Both the position numbers and the translations under genes were made by a program. From an uncultured Porphyromonas sp. (GTDB lineage Bacteria; Bacteroidota; Bacteroidia; Bacteroidales; Porphyromonadaceae), in the NCBI RefSeq assembly GCF_902489635.1, contig NZ_CABUAN010000006.1:1-64000 (forward strand): 64,000 nt of DNA, read 5' to 3'. Each line of letters begins with the position of its first letter. The first letter of the stretch is position 1. The notes under the pieces are model-generated. The model had not been told where the DNA came from. It worked only from the letters and a program-made list of their open reading frames with translations, and searched no databases. This document shows positions 43,558 through 50,433 of this stretch, in pieces.

Positions 43558-44428
43558 GCAGGATCTCCTACGCAAGGTCAGACGCATCGAAATCAAAGCT
43601 CGGGGTCTCAGTCAAAACATCTTGGCTGGGCAGTACCGTTCGGCCTTTAAGGGGCGAGGAATGGCTTTTAGCGAGGTGCGGGAGTACTACATAGGAGATG
43701 ATGTGCGTGACATTGACTGGAACGTGACGGCACGCTACGCGCAGCCGCATGTCAAGGTCTTTGAGGAGGAGCGCGAACTAACTATCATGCTCCTCGTAGA
43801 TGTCTCTCACAGTCTAGACTTCGGCTCTACAAGTGAGACGAAGCGGGATCTGGTGGCGACGATCGCTGCAACGATCGCTTTTGCCTGCATTCACAACAAC
43901 GACCGTGTCGGACTGATGCTCTACACCGACCGTGTGGAGCGCTACATCCCCGCCGGGCAGGGGCGTAAGCATGTACTGCAGCTCATTCGTGAGATCCTGA
44001 CTTACCGCCCTGAGCGTCACTCTACGCAGATCTCCTCTAGTCTAGAGATGCTCTCACGAGTGGTCAAGAAGCGCTGCTCAGCCTTTATCGTGAGTGACTT
44101 CATCACGGAGGCACCGACCGATGCGGAGCGCGCCCTGATCCAGCGCACGGCTCGGAGACACGACCTGCTGGCCATACGCGTTGTGGACAGACGTGACTAC
44201 GACCTCTCTGCTATGGGCTTGACGCTCGTGCGTGACCTAGAGACGGGAGCAAGTCGCTACGTAGACACCTCGTCGGAGCGACTTCGTGAGCAGTACGCGA
44301 CCAACTATACGACCTTTGCCGCCGAATGGGAGCGTCTGATGCGTGAGTCGGGCATCGACCACGCCATCGCCGAGACTGGCGAAGACATCATCCCCGTTCT
44401 CTCGCAGCTCTTCCGCAAGCGCATCTAA
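43556..44428 (+). CDS. DUF58 domain protein of the Bat locus
   Basis: 290 residues. The family motifs GRGMAFSEVREYYIGDD, DIDWNVTARYAQPHVKVF and the VWA-like MLLVDVSHSLDFGS (about 81-94, MIDAS-type DxSxS) are present, as is the C-terminal FRKRI. DUF58 proteins accompany MoxR ATPases in metal-ion and envelope-stress loci. The ATG at 43556 is the family start and is partly made of the last heptamer repeat, so the 5-prime untranslated region is entirely repeat. After the stop, the operon is broken by 6.2 kb of repeats and toxin-immunity debris. Confidence 0.92.
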   Translation: MQDLLRKVRRIEIKARGLSQNILAGQYRSAFKGRGMAFSEVREYYIGDDVRDIDWNVTARYAQPHVKVFEEERELTIMLLVDVSHSLDFGSTSETKRDLVATIAATIAFACIHNNDRVGLMLYTDRVERYIPAGQGRKHVLQLIREILTYRPERHSTQISSSLEMLSRVVKKRCSAFIVSDFITEAPTDAERALIQRTARRHDLLAIRVVDRRDYDLSAMGLTLVRDLETGASRYVDTSSERLREQYATNYTTFAAEWERLMRESGIDHAIAETGEDIIPVLSQLFRKRI

Positions 44429-44632
44429 CTAAACGAGAGTGGCCGAAGACTCCCTTCACTCTTGTTCATGATACAGACATCTATCATCTGCAAGGGGACA
44501 CATCTCGCACGTAGCACACGATAGGCGTTAGCTATCAGCAAGATACAATCACTAGATCTAAACAAACATCTAGCACACTGCCCGAACAAAGATCTCTCAT
44601 CTCAGTGAAGCTTTCGGTGCTTATTTACCTCC
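44429..44632. other. Spacer after the DUF58 gene
   Basis: No gene seen. A weak hairpin AGAGTG/CACTCT (44436 and 44457) could end the moxR-DUF58 transcript. Confidence 0.3.
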
Positions 44633-44664
44633 CCGGCTGACGCATTATAATATAATGTGTCACC
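44633..44664. repeat. Deleted MITE-like element, CAGGGCTGA family
   Basis: CCGGCTGACGCATTATA and TATAATGTGTCACC are joined directly: only the two terminal inverted repeats remain. It marks the left part of the insertion in the bat locus. Confidence 0.65.
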
Positions 44665-44672
44665 TATGGATT

Positions 44673-44774
44673 GGCTGTTGGCTGTTAGCTATTGGCTGTT
44701 AGCTATCGGAACCATCGGAGCTATCAGAGTGATCGGATCTCTAATCTCTAACTTCTAACCTCTAATCTCTAATC
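44673..44774. repeat. Composite tandem repeat, second copy
   Basis: Five GGCTRTT heptamers (44673-44707), four 9-bp ATCGGANNN-type units (about 44705-44739) and five TCTAAYY heptamers (44740-44774) repeat the order found at 43438-43557. Confidence 0.8.
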
Positions 44775-44801
44775 CACCCTCCGATCCACCCTGATGGATA
44801 G

Positions 44802-45051
44802 GACCTCGCAAGAGGTCCGACGAATCATAGCCGTGGGTCGGAGGGGCAAAGCCCCGAACGACCCACGGGGACAAGACGATAGCAGCTTATCGACCCCTTG
44901 TGGGTCGGACTAGACGCAGCTTATAGTTACAGCTCCAGTCCGACCTCCCACAATGGGGAGGTCGCTTACTTCACATGGCACTCCTACCCCCAGTCGTTCG
45001 GGGCGTAGCCCCTCCGACTGGGGGCTATGATTCGTCCGACCGCAAGCGGTC
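44802..45051. repeat. 250-bp multi-hairpin palindromic element
   Basis: The left arm (44802-44870) and right arm (44987-45051) are imperfect reverse complements over about 65 bp, sharing CGACGAATCATAGCC / GGCTATGATTCGTC and GGAGGGGC / GCCCCTCC. Each arm has its own inner hairpin (GGGGCAAAGCCCC; GGGGCGTAGCCCC). The middle holds a third pair, GTGGGTCGGACT / AGTCCGACCTCCCAC. No coding capacity; flanked by TCTAAYY arrays on both sides. Confidence 0.8.
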
Positions 45052-45065
45052 GTATCGCTCCGATC

Positions 45066-45107
45066 CCTAATTTCTAATCTCTAACTTCTAACCCCTAATC
45101 TCTAATT
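45066..45107. repeat. Heptamer array TCTAAYY (6 units)
   Basis: Six contiguous 7-bp units (CCTAATT, TCTAATC, TCTAACT, TCTAACC, CCTAATC, TCTAATT) precede CCACGTGG element C, the same order as at 20846-21140. Confidence 0.8.
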
Positions 45108-45330
45108 ACATATCTTTACAGGGAAATTCGTCCGATTCCCTCCTTTCTCGAATATCCACGTGGGAAATCTCAAATCTCCACGTGGATATTTTTTATTTTC
45201 CACGTGGGCGTCAAAAAATTCCTCCGAAGTTTCATTTGATTCCTCCGAAGAATTTTTTATTCCCTACCTGGGAAATAAAAATTCTCCACCTGGATATTTC
45301 GAAATATCCACGTGGAAATCAGTTTTCCCC
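45108..45330. repeat. CCACGTGG / 21-bp tandem element, copy C
   Basis: CCACGTGG octamers near 45157, 45179, 45200 and 45309, plus degenerate CCACCTGG, flank two units of the 21-bp repeat (CCTCCGAAGTTTCATTTGATT). Flanks match copy A on both sides (TTACATATCTTTAC before, TTTTCCCCGACA after), so the whole segment from heptamers to MITE is a duplicated composite. Confidence 0.85.
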
Positions 45331-45396
45331 GACATGACGCCGTTTTGATATGTAGTTGGTTCTAAATTATTGTAACACACCAACGTTGTATTTCCC

Positions 45397-45493
45397 CAGC
45401 TAGGAATGACGCATCATAATCGATCTTTCAGAAGCTACACATAGCGACCAGAGAGGAATAGGTGAGTTCATTATATATAATGCATCAGTCCTG
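45397..45493. repeat. MITE-like element, CAGGGCTGA family (97 bp)
   Basis: GACGCATCATAATCG, middle GAAGCTACACAT and right end ATAATGCATCAGTCCTG align with copies at 20743 and 21211. Confidence 0.7.
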
Positions 45494-45535
45494 GTACTTC
45501 ACCAACCATTTTGACCTTTACGCCGTTTTTTTCCC

Positions 45536-45543
45536 TACATTTG
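45536..45543 (+). promoter_or_regulatory. -7 box at the start of the cassette region
   Basis: TACATTTG, exact, 32 bp before ATG 45576; a TTG at 45511-45513 is 22 bp upstream. Confidence 0.6.
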
Positions 45544-45575
45544 TAACCGTGTTGCACTTGACACTGGACTGTGCG

Positions 45576-46037
45576 ATGAAGAAACAATTATTGAAGATGT
45601 TGCTAATAATAGGAGCTGGAATTGCATCCTATTTTATAATAATATATCCACTGAACTGGGGTATATCTGAAGAACTTGGGAGTGGTTTTATAATCACATC
45701 AGACAAAAGTTTATTATATAGAGATGGTAATACGGAGTATTTTGTACTTCCATTTGGAGTGACGAAATATAAATACAATACAAAATGGATTGTGGCATAC
45801 ACCGAAGGATATTCCATAACACGCAATTTACAGGAGAAGAAAAATAGTTCAAGTCTAACCAATTATTGGATTATCGACAAAGAAATGCCAATACATCACA
45901 ATAAGCAGGACTCTGTTGTTTTATACATAAATGGCATTGCCTATCCTATTATTACTAATGGGTTAATAGGACCAATGGATTCTTTGTCTTTTATTGATTC
46001 TGTTAGAAAATTCGACATTCCCCTAAGAATAAATTGA
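45576..46037 (+). CDS. Membrane-anchored protein, DUF3997-like (candidate immunity protein)
   Basis: 153 residues from ATG 45576 (MKKQLLKMLLIIGAG). One N-terminal hydrophobic helix (about 6-25) may anchor it or act as signal. The soluble part (GSGFIITSDKSLLYRDGN, KYNTKWIVAY, NYWIIDKE) resembles DUF3997-type proteins found as orphan immunity genes beside polymorphic toxins; similarity is judged by eye. The gene is AT-rich, unlike the GC-rich bat genes around it. It has its own promoter and lies just ahead of a toxin remnant. Confidence 0.6.
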   Translation: MKKQLLKMLLIIGAGIASYFIIIYPLNWGISEELGSGFIITSDKSLLYRDGNTEYFVLPFGVTKYKYNTKWIVAYTEGYSITRNLQEKKNSSSLTNYWIIDKEMPIHHNKQDSVVLYINGIAYPIITNGLIGPMDSLSFIDSVRKFDIPLRIN

Positions 46038-46055
46038 ACTATCACTGTCCGATGA

Positions 46056-46343
46056 TTTTCATCTCGCTCAAAAACTGGTCCACCCGAGATTCTGTGTGAT
46101 GACCTGATTGCGGGCAAAGAAAGAAGCTGGCTCTATCTTCATCCTGGAAATGTAAGCTGGGGCTGTGTTACGGTTTGTAGAAACAACACGCTATCCCCTG
46201 AGGAAAGGGAACAGGAATGGCATATAATTCATAATATGATAAGTCATACAAAAACGGAGAAAGTCCCCGACAATCGTGGATTACATAAGTATTTCCCTGG
46301 TAAGCAGATTAAGTTTGGCGTTCTAAAAGTTCGAGATAGATGA
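46056..46343 (+). pseudogene. C-terminal toxin fragment, L,D-transpeptidase/Tlde1-like
   Basis: A 95-codon open stretch after a stop at 46053-46055, with no start codon near its beginning. It reads SWLYLHPGNVSWGCVTV in the middle: His, then S-x-G-C, the catalytic arrangement of L,D-transpeptidase-fold and Tlde1-like amidase toxins that attack peptidoglycan. The rest (EEREQEWHIIHNMISHTK ... YFPGKQIKFGVLKVRDR) is a plausible toxin-domain end. The stop (TGA, 46341-46343) overlaps the ATG of the next gene by four bases, as in toxin-immunity pairs. The upstream delivery part is missing, so it is taken as a detached cassette tail. Confidence 0.55.
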
Positions 46344-46771
46344 AAAATAAATATCTCCTCTGCTTTCTATTTCTATGGCATTGCTATTCTTGTACATTAG
46401 AGCCAAGAATAGCAATACCTCAAGAATTAAAACAAGAGCTTGTAAGAACAGGGCATTATAATTCGTATGTAAGATTATTGAATCAGTCTTTGGATTCAAA
46501 TAACGTAGAGGACTTATCTCATTTCTTAAGCATAGATTATTTTTCCACTTGTTCAACAGGTTCAGAACATGGACAAATTTTACTAGAAATATTACGGGAA
46601 AAAGGTGACGTGTTTGTTTTCAAAGCCCTTACACTTCTAAGTCAATCAAAAAAAACAAGTGTCAAAGGGTATCTCTTAATAGGAATAGATAGTCAAGGAA
46701 AATGCGATATCAGCTATTTTATAGAAAAGTACCCTAGGTCTTTTGGATATCTAAAGATAAAGCCATGGTAA
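46340..46771 (+). CDS. Secreted or lipoprotein-like immunity candidate
   Basis: 143 residues. The N-terminal hydrophobic segment MKNKYLLCFLFLWHCYSC suggests export, with a weak, non-standard lipobox at Cys 15 or Cys 18. The mature part has no known family; SLDSNNVEDLSHFLSIDYF and YLLIGIDSQGKCDISYFIEK suggest an alpha/beta domain. The ATGA overlap with the upstream toxin fragment and predicted export fit an immunity protein acting in the periplasm against a peptidoglycan-targeting toxin. Function is inferred from context only. Confidence 0.6.
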   Translation: MKNKYLLCFLFLWHCYSCTLEPRIAIPQELKQELVRTGHYNSYVRLLNQSLDSNNVEDLSHFLSIDYFSTCSTGSEHGQILLEILREKGDVFVFKALTLLSQSKKTSVKGYLLIGIDSQGKCDISYFIEKYPRSFGYLKIKPW

Positions 46772-46881
46772 ATGATTTGCATTCTTACAACCTCGGTGGA
46801 CTGGTGGATCATGTGCGTGGTTACAAGTCCTACAGCTACGACTATGTGAACAAGATTGGCTACGACATGGTCATATCTTGA
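46765..46881 (+). pseudogene. RHS repeat fragment (cassette boundary 1)
   Basis: 39 codons reading SYNLGGLVDHVRGYKSYSYD then YVNKIGYD, typical RHS/YD-repeat sequence. It closely parallels the fragment at 49497-49878 (NLGGLLEKVRGEKSYGYDY). Both upstream and downstream RHS parts are missing. It overlaps the end of the immunity candidate and sits between two cassettes. Confidence 0.75.
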
Positions 46882-46913
46882 TAGGTCCTTTTAGAATAAG
46901 TCAAGATATGACC
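46869..46913. other. 13-bp inverted repeat at the end of the RHS fragment
   Basis: GGTCATATCTTGA (46869-46881) and TCAAGATATGACC (46901-46913) are perfectly complementary with a 19-nt loop. The left arm contains the stop of the RHS fragment. It may act as a transcription stop or recombination footprint; there is no T-tract. Confidence 0.55.
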
Positions 46914-46932
46914 GTGTTAAAAGACAAATAGC

Positions 46933-47214
46933 ATGACATATAAGAATTTTTCTATACTAGCTAAAGTTGTTATAACCTTGATTCTAACATATTCTGTATT
47001 TATGATACTGCTCATGTCGATTTTTGACTTGCTCTCTATGTCGACATCCGTGAGTTTTACAACATTCTTGATCGAAAAGATGATTCCTAATATTTCAGCT
47101 GTAATTGCACTTGTTTTTCTTATTAGGTATCTTTGGATTACAGGTAAGAACTCCAATACTTCTAAAAAAGATTCCATTGAAAAAATGCGGATGCAAAAGC
47201 CAAACAGGAATTAG
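46933..47214 (+). CDS. Small two-helix membrane protein, unknown (immunity-like context)
   Basis: 93 residues with two hydrophobic helices (about 8-32 and 45-68) and a short polar tail. AT-rich, no family recognised. Small multi-span membrane proteins are common immunity partners of pore-forming or membrane-acting toxins, but no toxin is next to it here, so this role is a guess. Confidence 0.5.
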   Translation: MTYKNFSILAKVVITLILTYSVFMILLMSIFDLLSMSTSVSFTTFLIEKMIPNISAVIALVFLIRYLWITGKNSNTSKKDSIEKMRMQKPNRN

Positions 47215-47230
47215 AAACTTTACAACAGAT

Positions 47231-47533
47231 ATGGGGAGCAATGAGGCGATAACTAATTTCTCAGTACTGGAAGTTAATTGTAGTGGTGGTTATCGGGGTG
47301 GCTCAAACCTTCTAATAGAGTTCAATGCAAAACAATATTACGTAGGAATTACTGCGAGTCAATGTAAATCTTTCTCTTCCAAAAAGATAAAACTATTTTA
47401 CGACAAAGAATGCGATAAGATATTTGAACAACACGATGTGACAGTGAGATATACCGTATGGTACTTTATTCTTTATTTGTGTTCATGTCTTTGGTTGTTT
47501 TGTATAGCAAAGAACAGAAGAACTCAATGGTAA
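47231..47533 (+). CDS. Small protein with C-terminal membrane helix, unknown
   Basis: 100 residues from ATG 47231 (MGSNEAITNFSVLEV). A soluble part with VNCSGGYRGGSNLLIEFNA and YYVGITASQCKSF is followed by a C-terminal hydrophobic helix (about 73-92, YTVWYFILYLCSCLWLF). No family recognised. It may work with the preceding membrane protein (17-bp gap). The longer frame starting at 47105 overlaps that gene and is not preferred. Confidence 0.45.
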   Translation: MGSNEAITNFSVLEVNCSGGYRGGSNLLIEFNAKQYYVGITASQCKSFSSKKIKLFYDKECDKIFEQHDVTVRYTVWYFILYLCSCLWLFCIAKNRRTQW

Positions 47534-47565
47534 TATAAATCACAGACTATTCAAAAAGAACTAAT

Positions 47566-47895
47566 GTGGAGAACGGTTATTCATTGATGAGTTTGGGGAT
47601 AGATGCTTATGCATTCCCTAAACAGCAGGCACTTAACATAATTTCTAGATTAAGAAAGAATCACATCCCTATTCTGGGAGGTGATGTGTACTGCTTTAAT
47701 AATGGACTTTTAACGGATAGTTGTGATAGTTGGTATTGCAACTTGGAAATAGGCGAAACTCAGCAACAATTTGTGCAAAGGAGCTGTCTTGTAGCTGAAA
47801 AGTATATTGAAAGTTACCCTGAGAATGACATCGTCAAAAATCTGTTTTCAATAGTGATAGAAACAGATATTCTTGAGTATCTGGATAATGGGTAA
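47566..47895 (+). CDS. Imm40-like immunity protein
   Basis: 109 residues from GTG 47566 (ATG 47587 is an alternative, and the true N terminus may be lost). The segments GYSLMSLGIDAYAFPKQQAL and IPILGGDVYCFNNG match the conserved core I recall for the Imm40 family of polymorphic-toxin immunity proteins. The cognate toxin is not present; the mini-IS begins 10 bp downstream of the stop. Probably an orphan immunity gene. Confidence 0.6.
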   Translation: MENGYSLMSLGIDAYAFPKQQALNIISRLRKNHIPILGGDVYCFNNGLLTDSCDSWYCNLEIGETQQQFVQRSCLVAEKYIESYPENDIVKNLFSIVIETDILEYLDNG

Positions 47896-47904
47896 AGATC
47901 TATG

Positions 47905-48585
47905 GTGTCCTAAACGTTTTTGGAGGACGATGGGTGTAAGATAGCTGTCAAGCGGGTCAATCGCCCCTTGACATTTGCTGTAAAAACGGGGGGATCCCCC
48001 CTATGCTATTTCGGTCTCGTCTGGAGGCGGTAAAAACGGCTCATTTATCCACTGAAAGAGGTCGATTTTGGTGAACGTGTTGAGTCTCAAGGAGGCTGTT
48101 AAATTAGAGAGACACCAAGGGTGTTTTGCTATTCGCTTGAGATATTGAAGTAGGAGAATCATAATCAGAGCCGTCCAGATCTGAATCTCGACAGCGTTTT
48201 GAGAGGTTCCTAGGGAACTCCTATTGGCGTTTTGGTAACTGATGTTGGATTTGGAGGGAGCTCGTGATAGACCTAGGTGGTTGAGATTGCCTGTGGCTGA
48301 TTGTAGCCCCTCTGAGATTTGACGTAGCGACACGCTACCCGAGAATTGGCTGAAGATCATAGTCACCAAATGGCTCCACGAGTTAAAGCCCTCTGCATGC
48401 TTGTCTGTGCCATGCTTTTTGACCAATCGATGGATGATTTCTCGAGGTATATGTCGGATTACTTGTGCGAATAGTGTTATATTTGCCATTGAAAAGAGTG
48501 GTTTGTGACAGCTCTTACTAGCTGTGCTTTCTTTCCAATTACAAACCTACCCTTTTCTCTTTATCCTGCAAAACGTTTAGGACAC
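47905..48585. mobile_element. Internally deleted IS4-family element (681 bp)
   Basis: Perfect 16-bp terminal inverted repeats GTGTCCTAAACGTTTT (47905-47920) and AAAACGTTTAGGACAC (48570-48585) enclose one minus-strand ORF with the beginning and end of an IS4-family (DUF4372-type) transposase and none of the catalytic middle. No clear target duplication is visible. It interrupts the RHS/toxin reading frame that resumes at 48586. Confidence 0.85.
48001..48489 (-). pseudogene. IS4-family transposase with in-frame internal deletion
   Basis: 162 codons. Residues 1-90 (MANITLFAQVIRHIPREII ... LSRAPSKSNISYQNANR) match the DUF4372 N-terminal domain. Residues about 91-162 (NAVEIQIWTALIMILLLQYL, KHPWCLSNLTASLRLN) match the extreme C terminus. 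About 200 residues with the DDE catalytic residues are missing, yet the frame is kept. The product cannot transpose alone but keeps the presumed DNA-binding end, so it could compete with full-length relatives; that is inference. Confidence 0.85.
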
Positions 48586-48804
48586 TATTGGACAAAAGCG
48601 GAAAAGGCTGAATTATTGAAAACCGGTAAGGTTAAGGGATATGAAGGTCATCACATTAATAATGTGAAAGATCATCCTGAATTTGCCGGCAATCCCAATA
48701 ATATTGAATTTGTCAAACGTCCTGAGCATCTTGATGCTCACGGCGGGAACTTCCGCAACGAAACACATGGAGAGTTACTAAACCGAAATCCGAATAAAGA
48801 TTAA
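48586..48804 (+). pseudogene. HNH/GHH-type nuclease toxin tail
   Basis: About 72 codons starting directly at the IS end: WTKAEKAELLKTGKVKGYEG, then HHINNVKDHPEFAGNPNNIE and HLDAHGGNFRNETHGELL. The G-x-x-HH ... NPNNI ... EHL-x-HGG pattern is that of HNH/Endonuclease VII-fold DNase toxins at the C terminus of RHS and other polymorphic toxins. The domain looks whole, but the delivery part is cut off by the IS. The apparent ORF start at 48505 lies inside the IS and is not real. A SUKH immunity gene follows after 62 bp. Confidence 0.75.
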
Positions 48805-48866
48805 CAATTCGGTGTCCTGTTCAGTGATTAAACTGAACAGGATACCGAATCAAACGTTACTCAAAT

Positions 48867-49451
48867 ATGAAAGACTATTCAGAAATAAAAGAATTAATCC
48901 TAAAATTTTCATTCTTAGGAATAGAAGAGAGTAAATCAACTGGTGCTTTGCTAATTGGCAGAGCACCGCATATTGCGGAAAGTGCGTGGCTGAATCGACT
49001 CTATTCACCAATAGACAAAAACGAAATAATAAAAATGGAAGATGGTATTAGCAAAAAGATTCCAACTTCATATGTTGATTTCTTGACCAACTTCTCAAAT
49101 GGACTCAATATACTTGGGGATACCTTATGTCTATTTGGATATCGTTCTAACTATGTGAGAACTGTTGATTTCTCATGGCAACCATATAGTTTAATTAGTT
49201 TTAATAAGTATGATAAGCCTAGAAATTCAACAGGAGAAATGTTGTTTATCGGCAGTTATGATTGGGATGGTTCTCTATTATATATGACCACTGATGAGAA
49301 GGTACACTTTTGTAATCGCGATGATTCAACAAGTTTATTTATATGGGACTCTCTTTCATCTATGTTAATCAGTGAACTGAAACGGATTTATAATATTTTC
49401 GATTCTTCTGGTATTCAAATTGATGACACGCAAGCCACCACACCTATTTAA
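48867..49451 (+). CDS. SMI1/KNR4 (SUKH) family immunity protein
   Basis: 194 residues. The SUKH core is visible: PIDKNEIIKMEDGISKKIP (I-x-x-E ... IP), SYVDFLTNFSNGLNILGD (the L-x-x-FSNG motif), LCLFGYRS, MLFIGSYDWDGS and LFIWDSLSSMLI. SUKH proteins commonly neutralise nuclease toxins, fitting the HNH tail just upstream. A cytoplasmic protein with intact reading frame, AT-rich like the rest of the cassette region. Confidence 0.82.
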   Translation: MKDYSEIKELILKFSFLGIEESKSTGALLIGRAPHIAESAWLNRLYSPIDKNEIIKMEDGISKKIPTSYVDFLTNFSNGLNILGDTLCLFGYRSNYVRTVDFSWQPYSLISFNKYDKPRNSTGEMLFIGSYDWDGSLLYMTTDEKVHFCNRDDSTSLFIWDSLSSMLISELKRIYNIFDSSGIQIDDTQATTPI

Positions 49452-49496
49452 TGAGCACTTGATGTTGCGATGAACAACTAACAGAAGAACAACAGT

Positions 49497-49878
49497 ATGG
49501 GAAACGGCAATCTTTGGCGAGTTACATATTCCTACAACACAACCTCGGAGGTCTTCTTGAAAAAGTCCGTGGTGAGAAGTCATACGGATATGACTACATC
49601 ACCAAGATTGGCTACGATAAGTTCGAGCAACGTACCTATCTGAAGTACTGCAACGGAGCGGAGACTTTCTACTCCTATGACCCACAGCATCGCCGACTAG
49701 AGAACCTTGTGGTCAATGCCAAGGCAGGCACCATTATGGACAATGCCTACAGCTATGATGCCGTGAGCAACGTACTAAGCGTAAAGAACAATGCGCCACT
49801 TCCACAGAGTGGCAAGGCTGGCGGACAAATGAGTCATAGTTATACTTATGACCCATTGTATCGTTTGTCAAGCGCAAC
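49497..49878 (+). pseudogene. RHS repeat fragment with frameshift (cassette boundary 2)
   Basis: YD-repeat sequence: NLGGLLEKVRGEKSYGYDY, KIGYDKFEQRTYLKYCNGAE, YSYDPQHRRLENLVV and MSHSYTYDPLYRLSSATNS. A tandem duplication of ACAAC (49534-49543) shifts the frame: before it the TYSYN frame is used, after it NLGG, whereas the fragment at 46765 reads SYNLGG without a break. The piece ends where an IS terminus is fused (49879). Confidence 0.8.
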
Positions 49879-49984
49879 GAATAGCATAGGGGGATACCCC
49901 CGTTTTTACCGCAAATGTCAAGAGGCGATTGACTCGCTTGACAGCTATCTCACACCCTTCGCCCGCCAAAAACGTTTAGGACAC
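49879..49984. mobile_element. Solo IS4-family terminus (inverted)
   Basis: This is the reverse complement of the left end of the mini-IS (47905-48010): it holds AATAGCATAGGGGGAT, ATTGACTCGCTTGACAGC and the terminal repeat AAAACGTTTAGGACAC (49969-49984). About 106 bp remain and no transposase is encoded. It replaces the downstream RHS region. Confidence 0.8.
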
Positions 49985-49986
49985 TA

Positions 49987-50385
49987 TTGGTCCTTGACTA
50001 TATTTCAAGAGATCTAAATGTGGATAGAGAAAGCATTGCCGTTTCAAGCGTTATTTACGATCTAGACTCCTTCTTCTATATCCCTGTGGCTGAAAACCAG
50101 GAACAAAAGGAAATGCTGATAAAAAGGCAAAACTTCTCCCGAGGTGATTTTCATTCAGATATCCTTGATAGTAACTTCAGAAAGTTGTCAAGCAGTAGTA
50201 AGTACTGCCTTTTCTTCTCTTACCTTATGGATGGAGTACTTCTAGCAGAGATCTACAAGCTTCAGAGATTTACAAAGCATATTAATTACTCTTTTATTGT
50301 GGCGACGAACCTGCGTGAGTATGACTATATGTTGATCATTAGCAAGGAATACAAAGTAGTTAAATCACACAAGATTGAATATTGA
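49987..50385 (+). pseudogene. N-terminally truncated hypothetical protein between two IS ends
   Basis: An open frame of about 132 codons starting at the IS border with no proper start codon; the first in-frame ATG is at about codon 43. The reading (SIAVSSVIYDLDSFFYIPV, YCLFFSYLMDGVLLAEIY, YDYMLIISKEYKVVKSHKI) resembles a small soluble alpha/beta immunity-type protein, but no family is recognised. It is enclosed by outward-facing IS ends at 49984 and 50434. Confidence 0.5.
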
Positions 50386-50433
50386 GTCGAGTTGAGTACG
50401 CTTAAACAAGACACAATAGTCCATTTTTCAATA

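Noticed and set aside
47105..47230. Longer start for the small protein at 47231
   Set aside because: It overlaps the preceding membrane protein gene by about 110 bp and adds low-quality sequence; ATG 47231 gives a coherent protein.
48505..48585. N-terminal 27 residues of the ORF containing the HNH nuclease tail
   Set aside because: This part is translated IS terminus; the toxin sequence begins at 48586.
49880..50017. C-terminal part of the RHS ORF running to 50017
   Set aside because: The reading after about 49878 is IS end sequence in a chance frame, not RHS.
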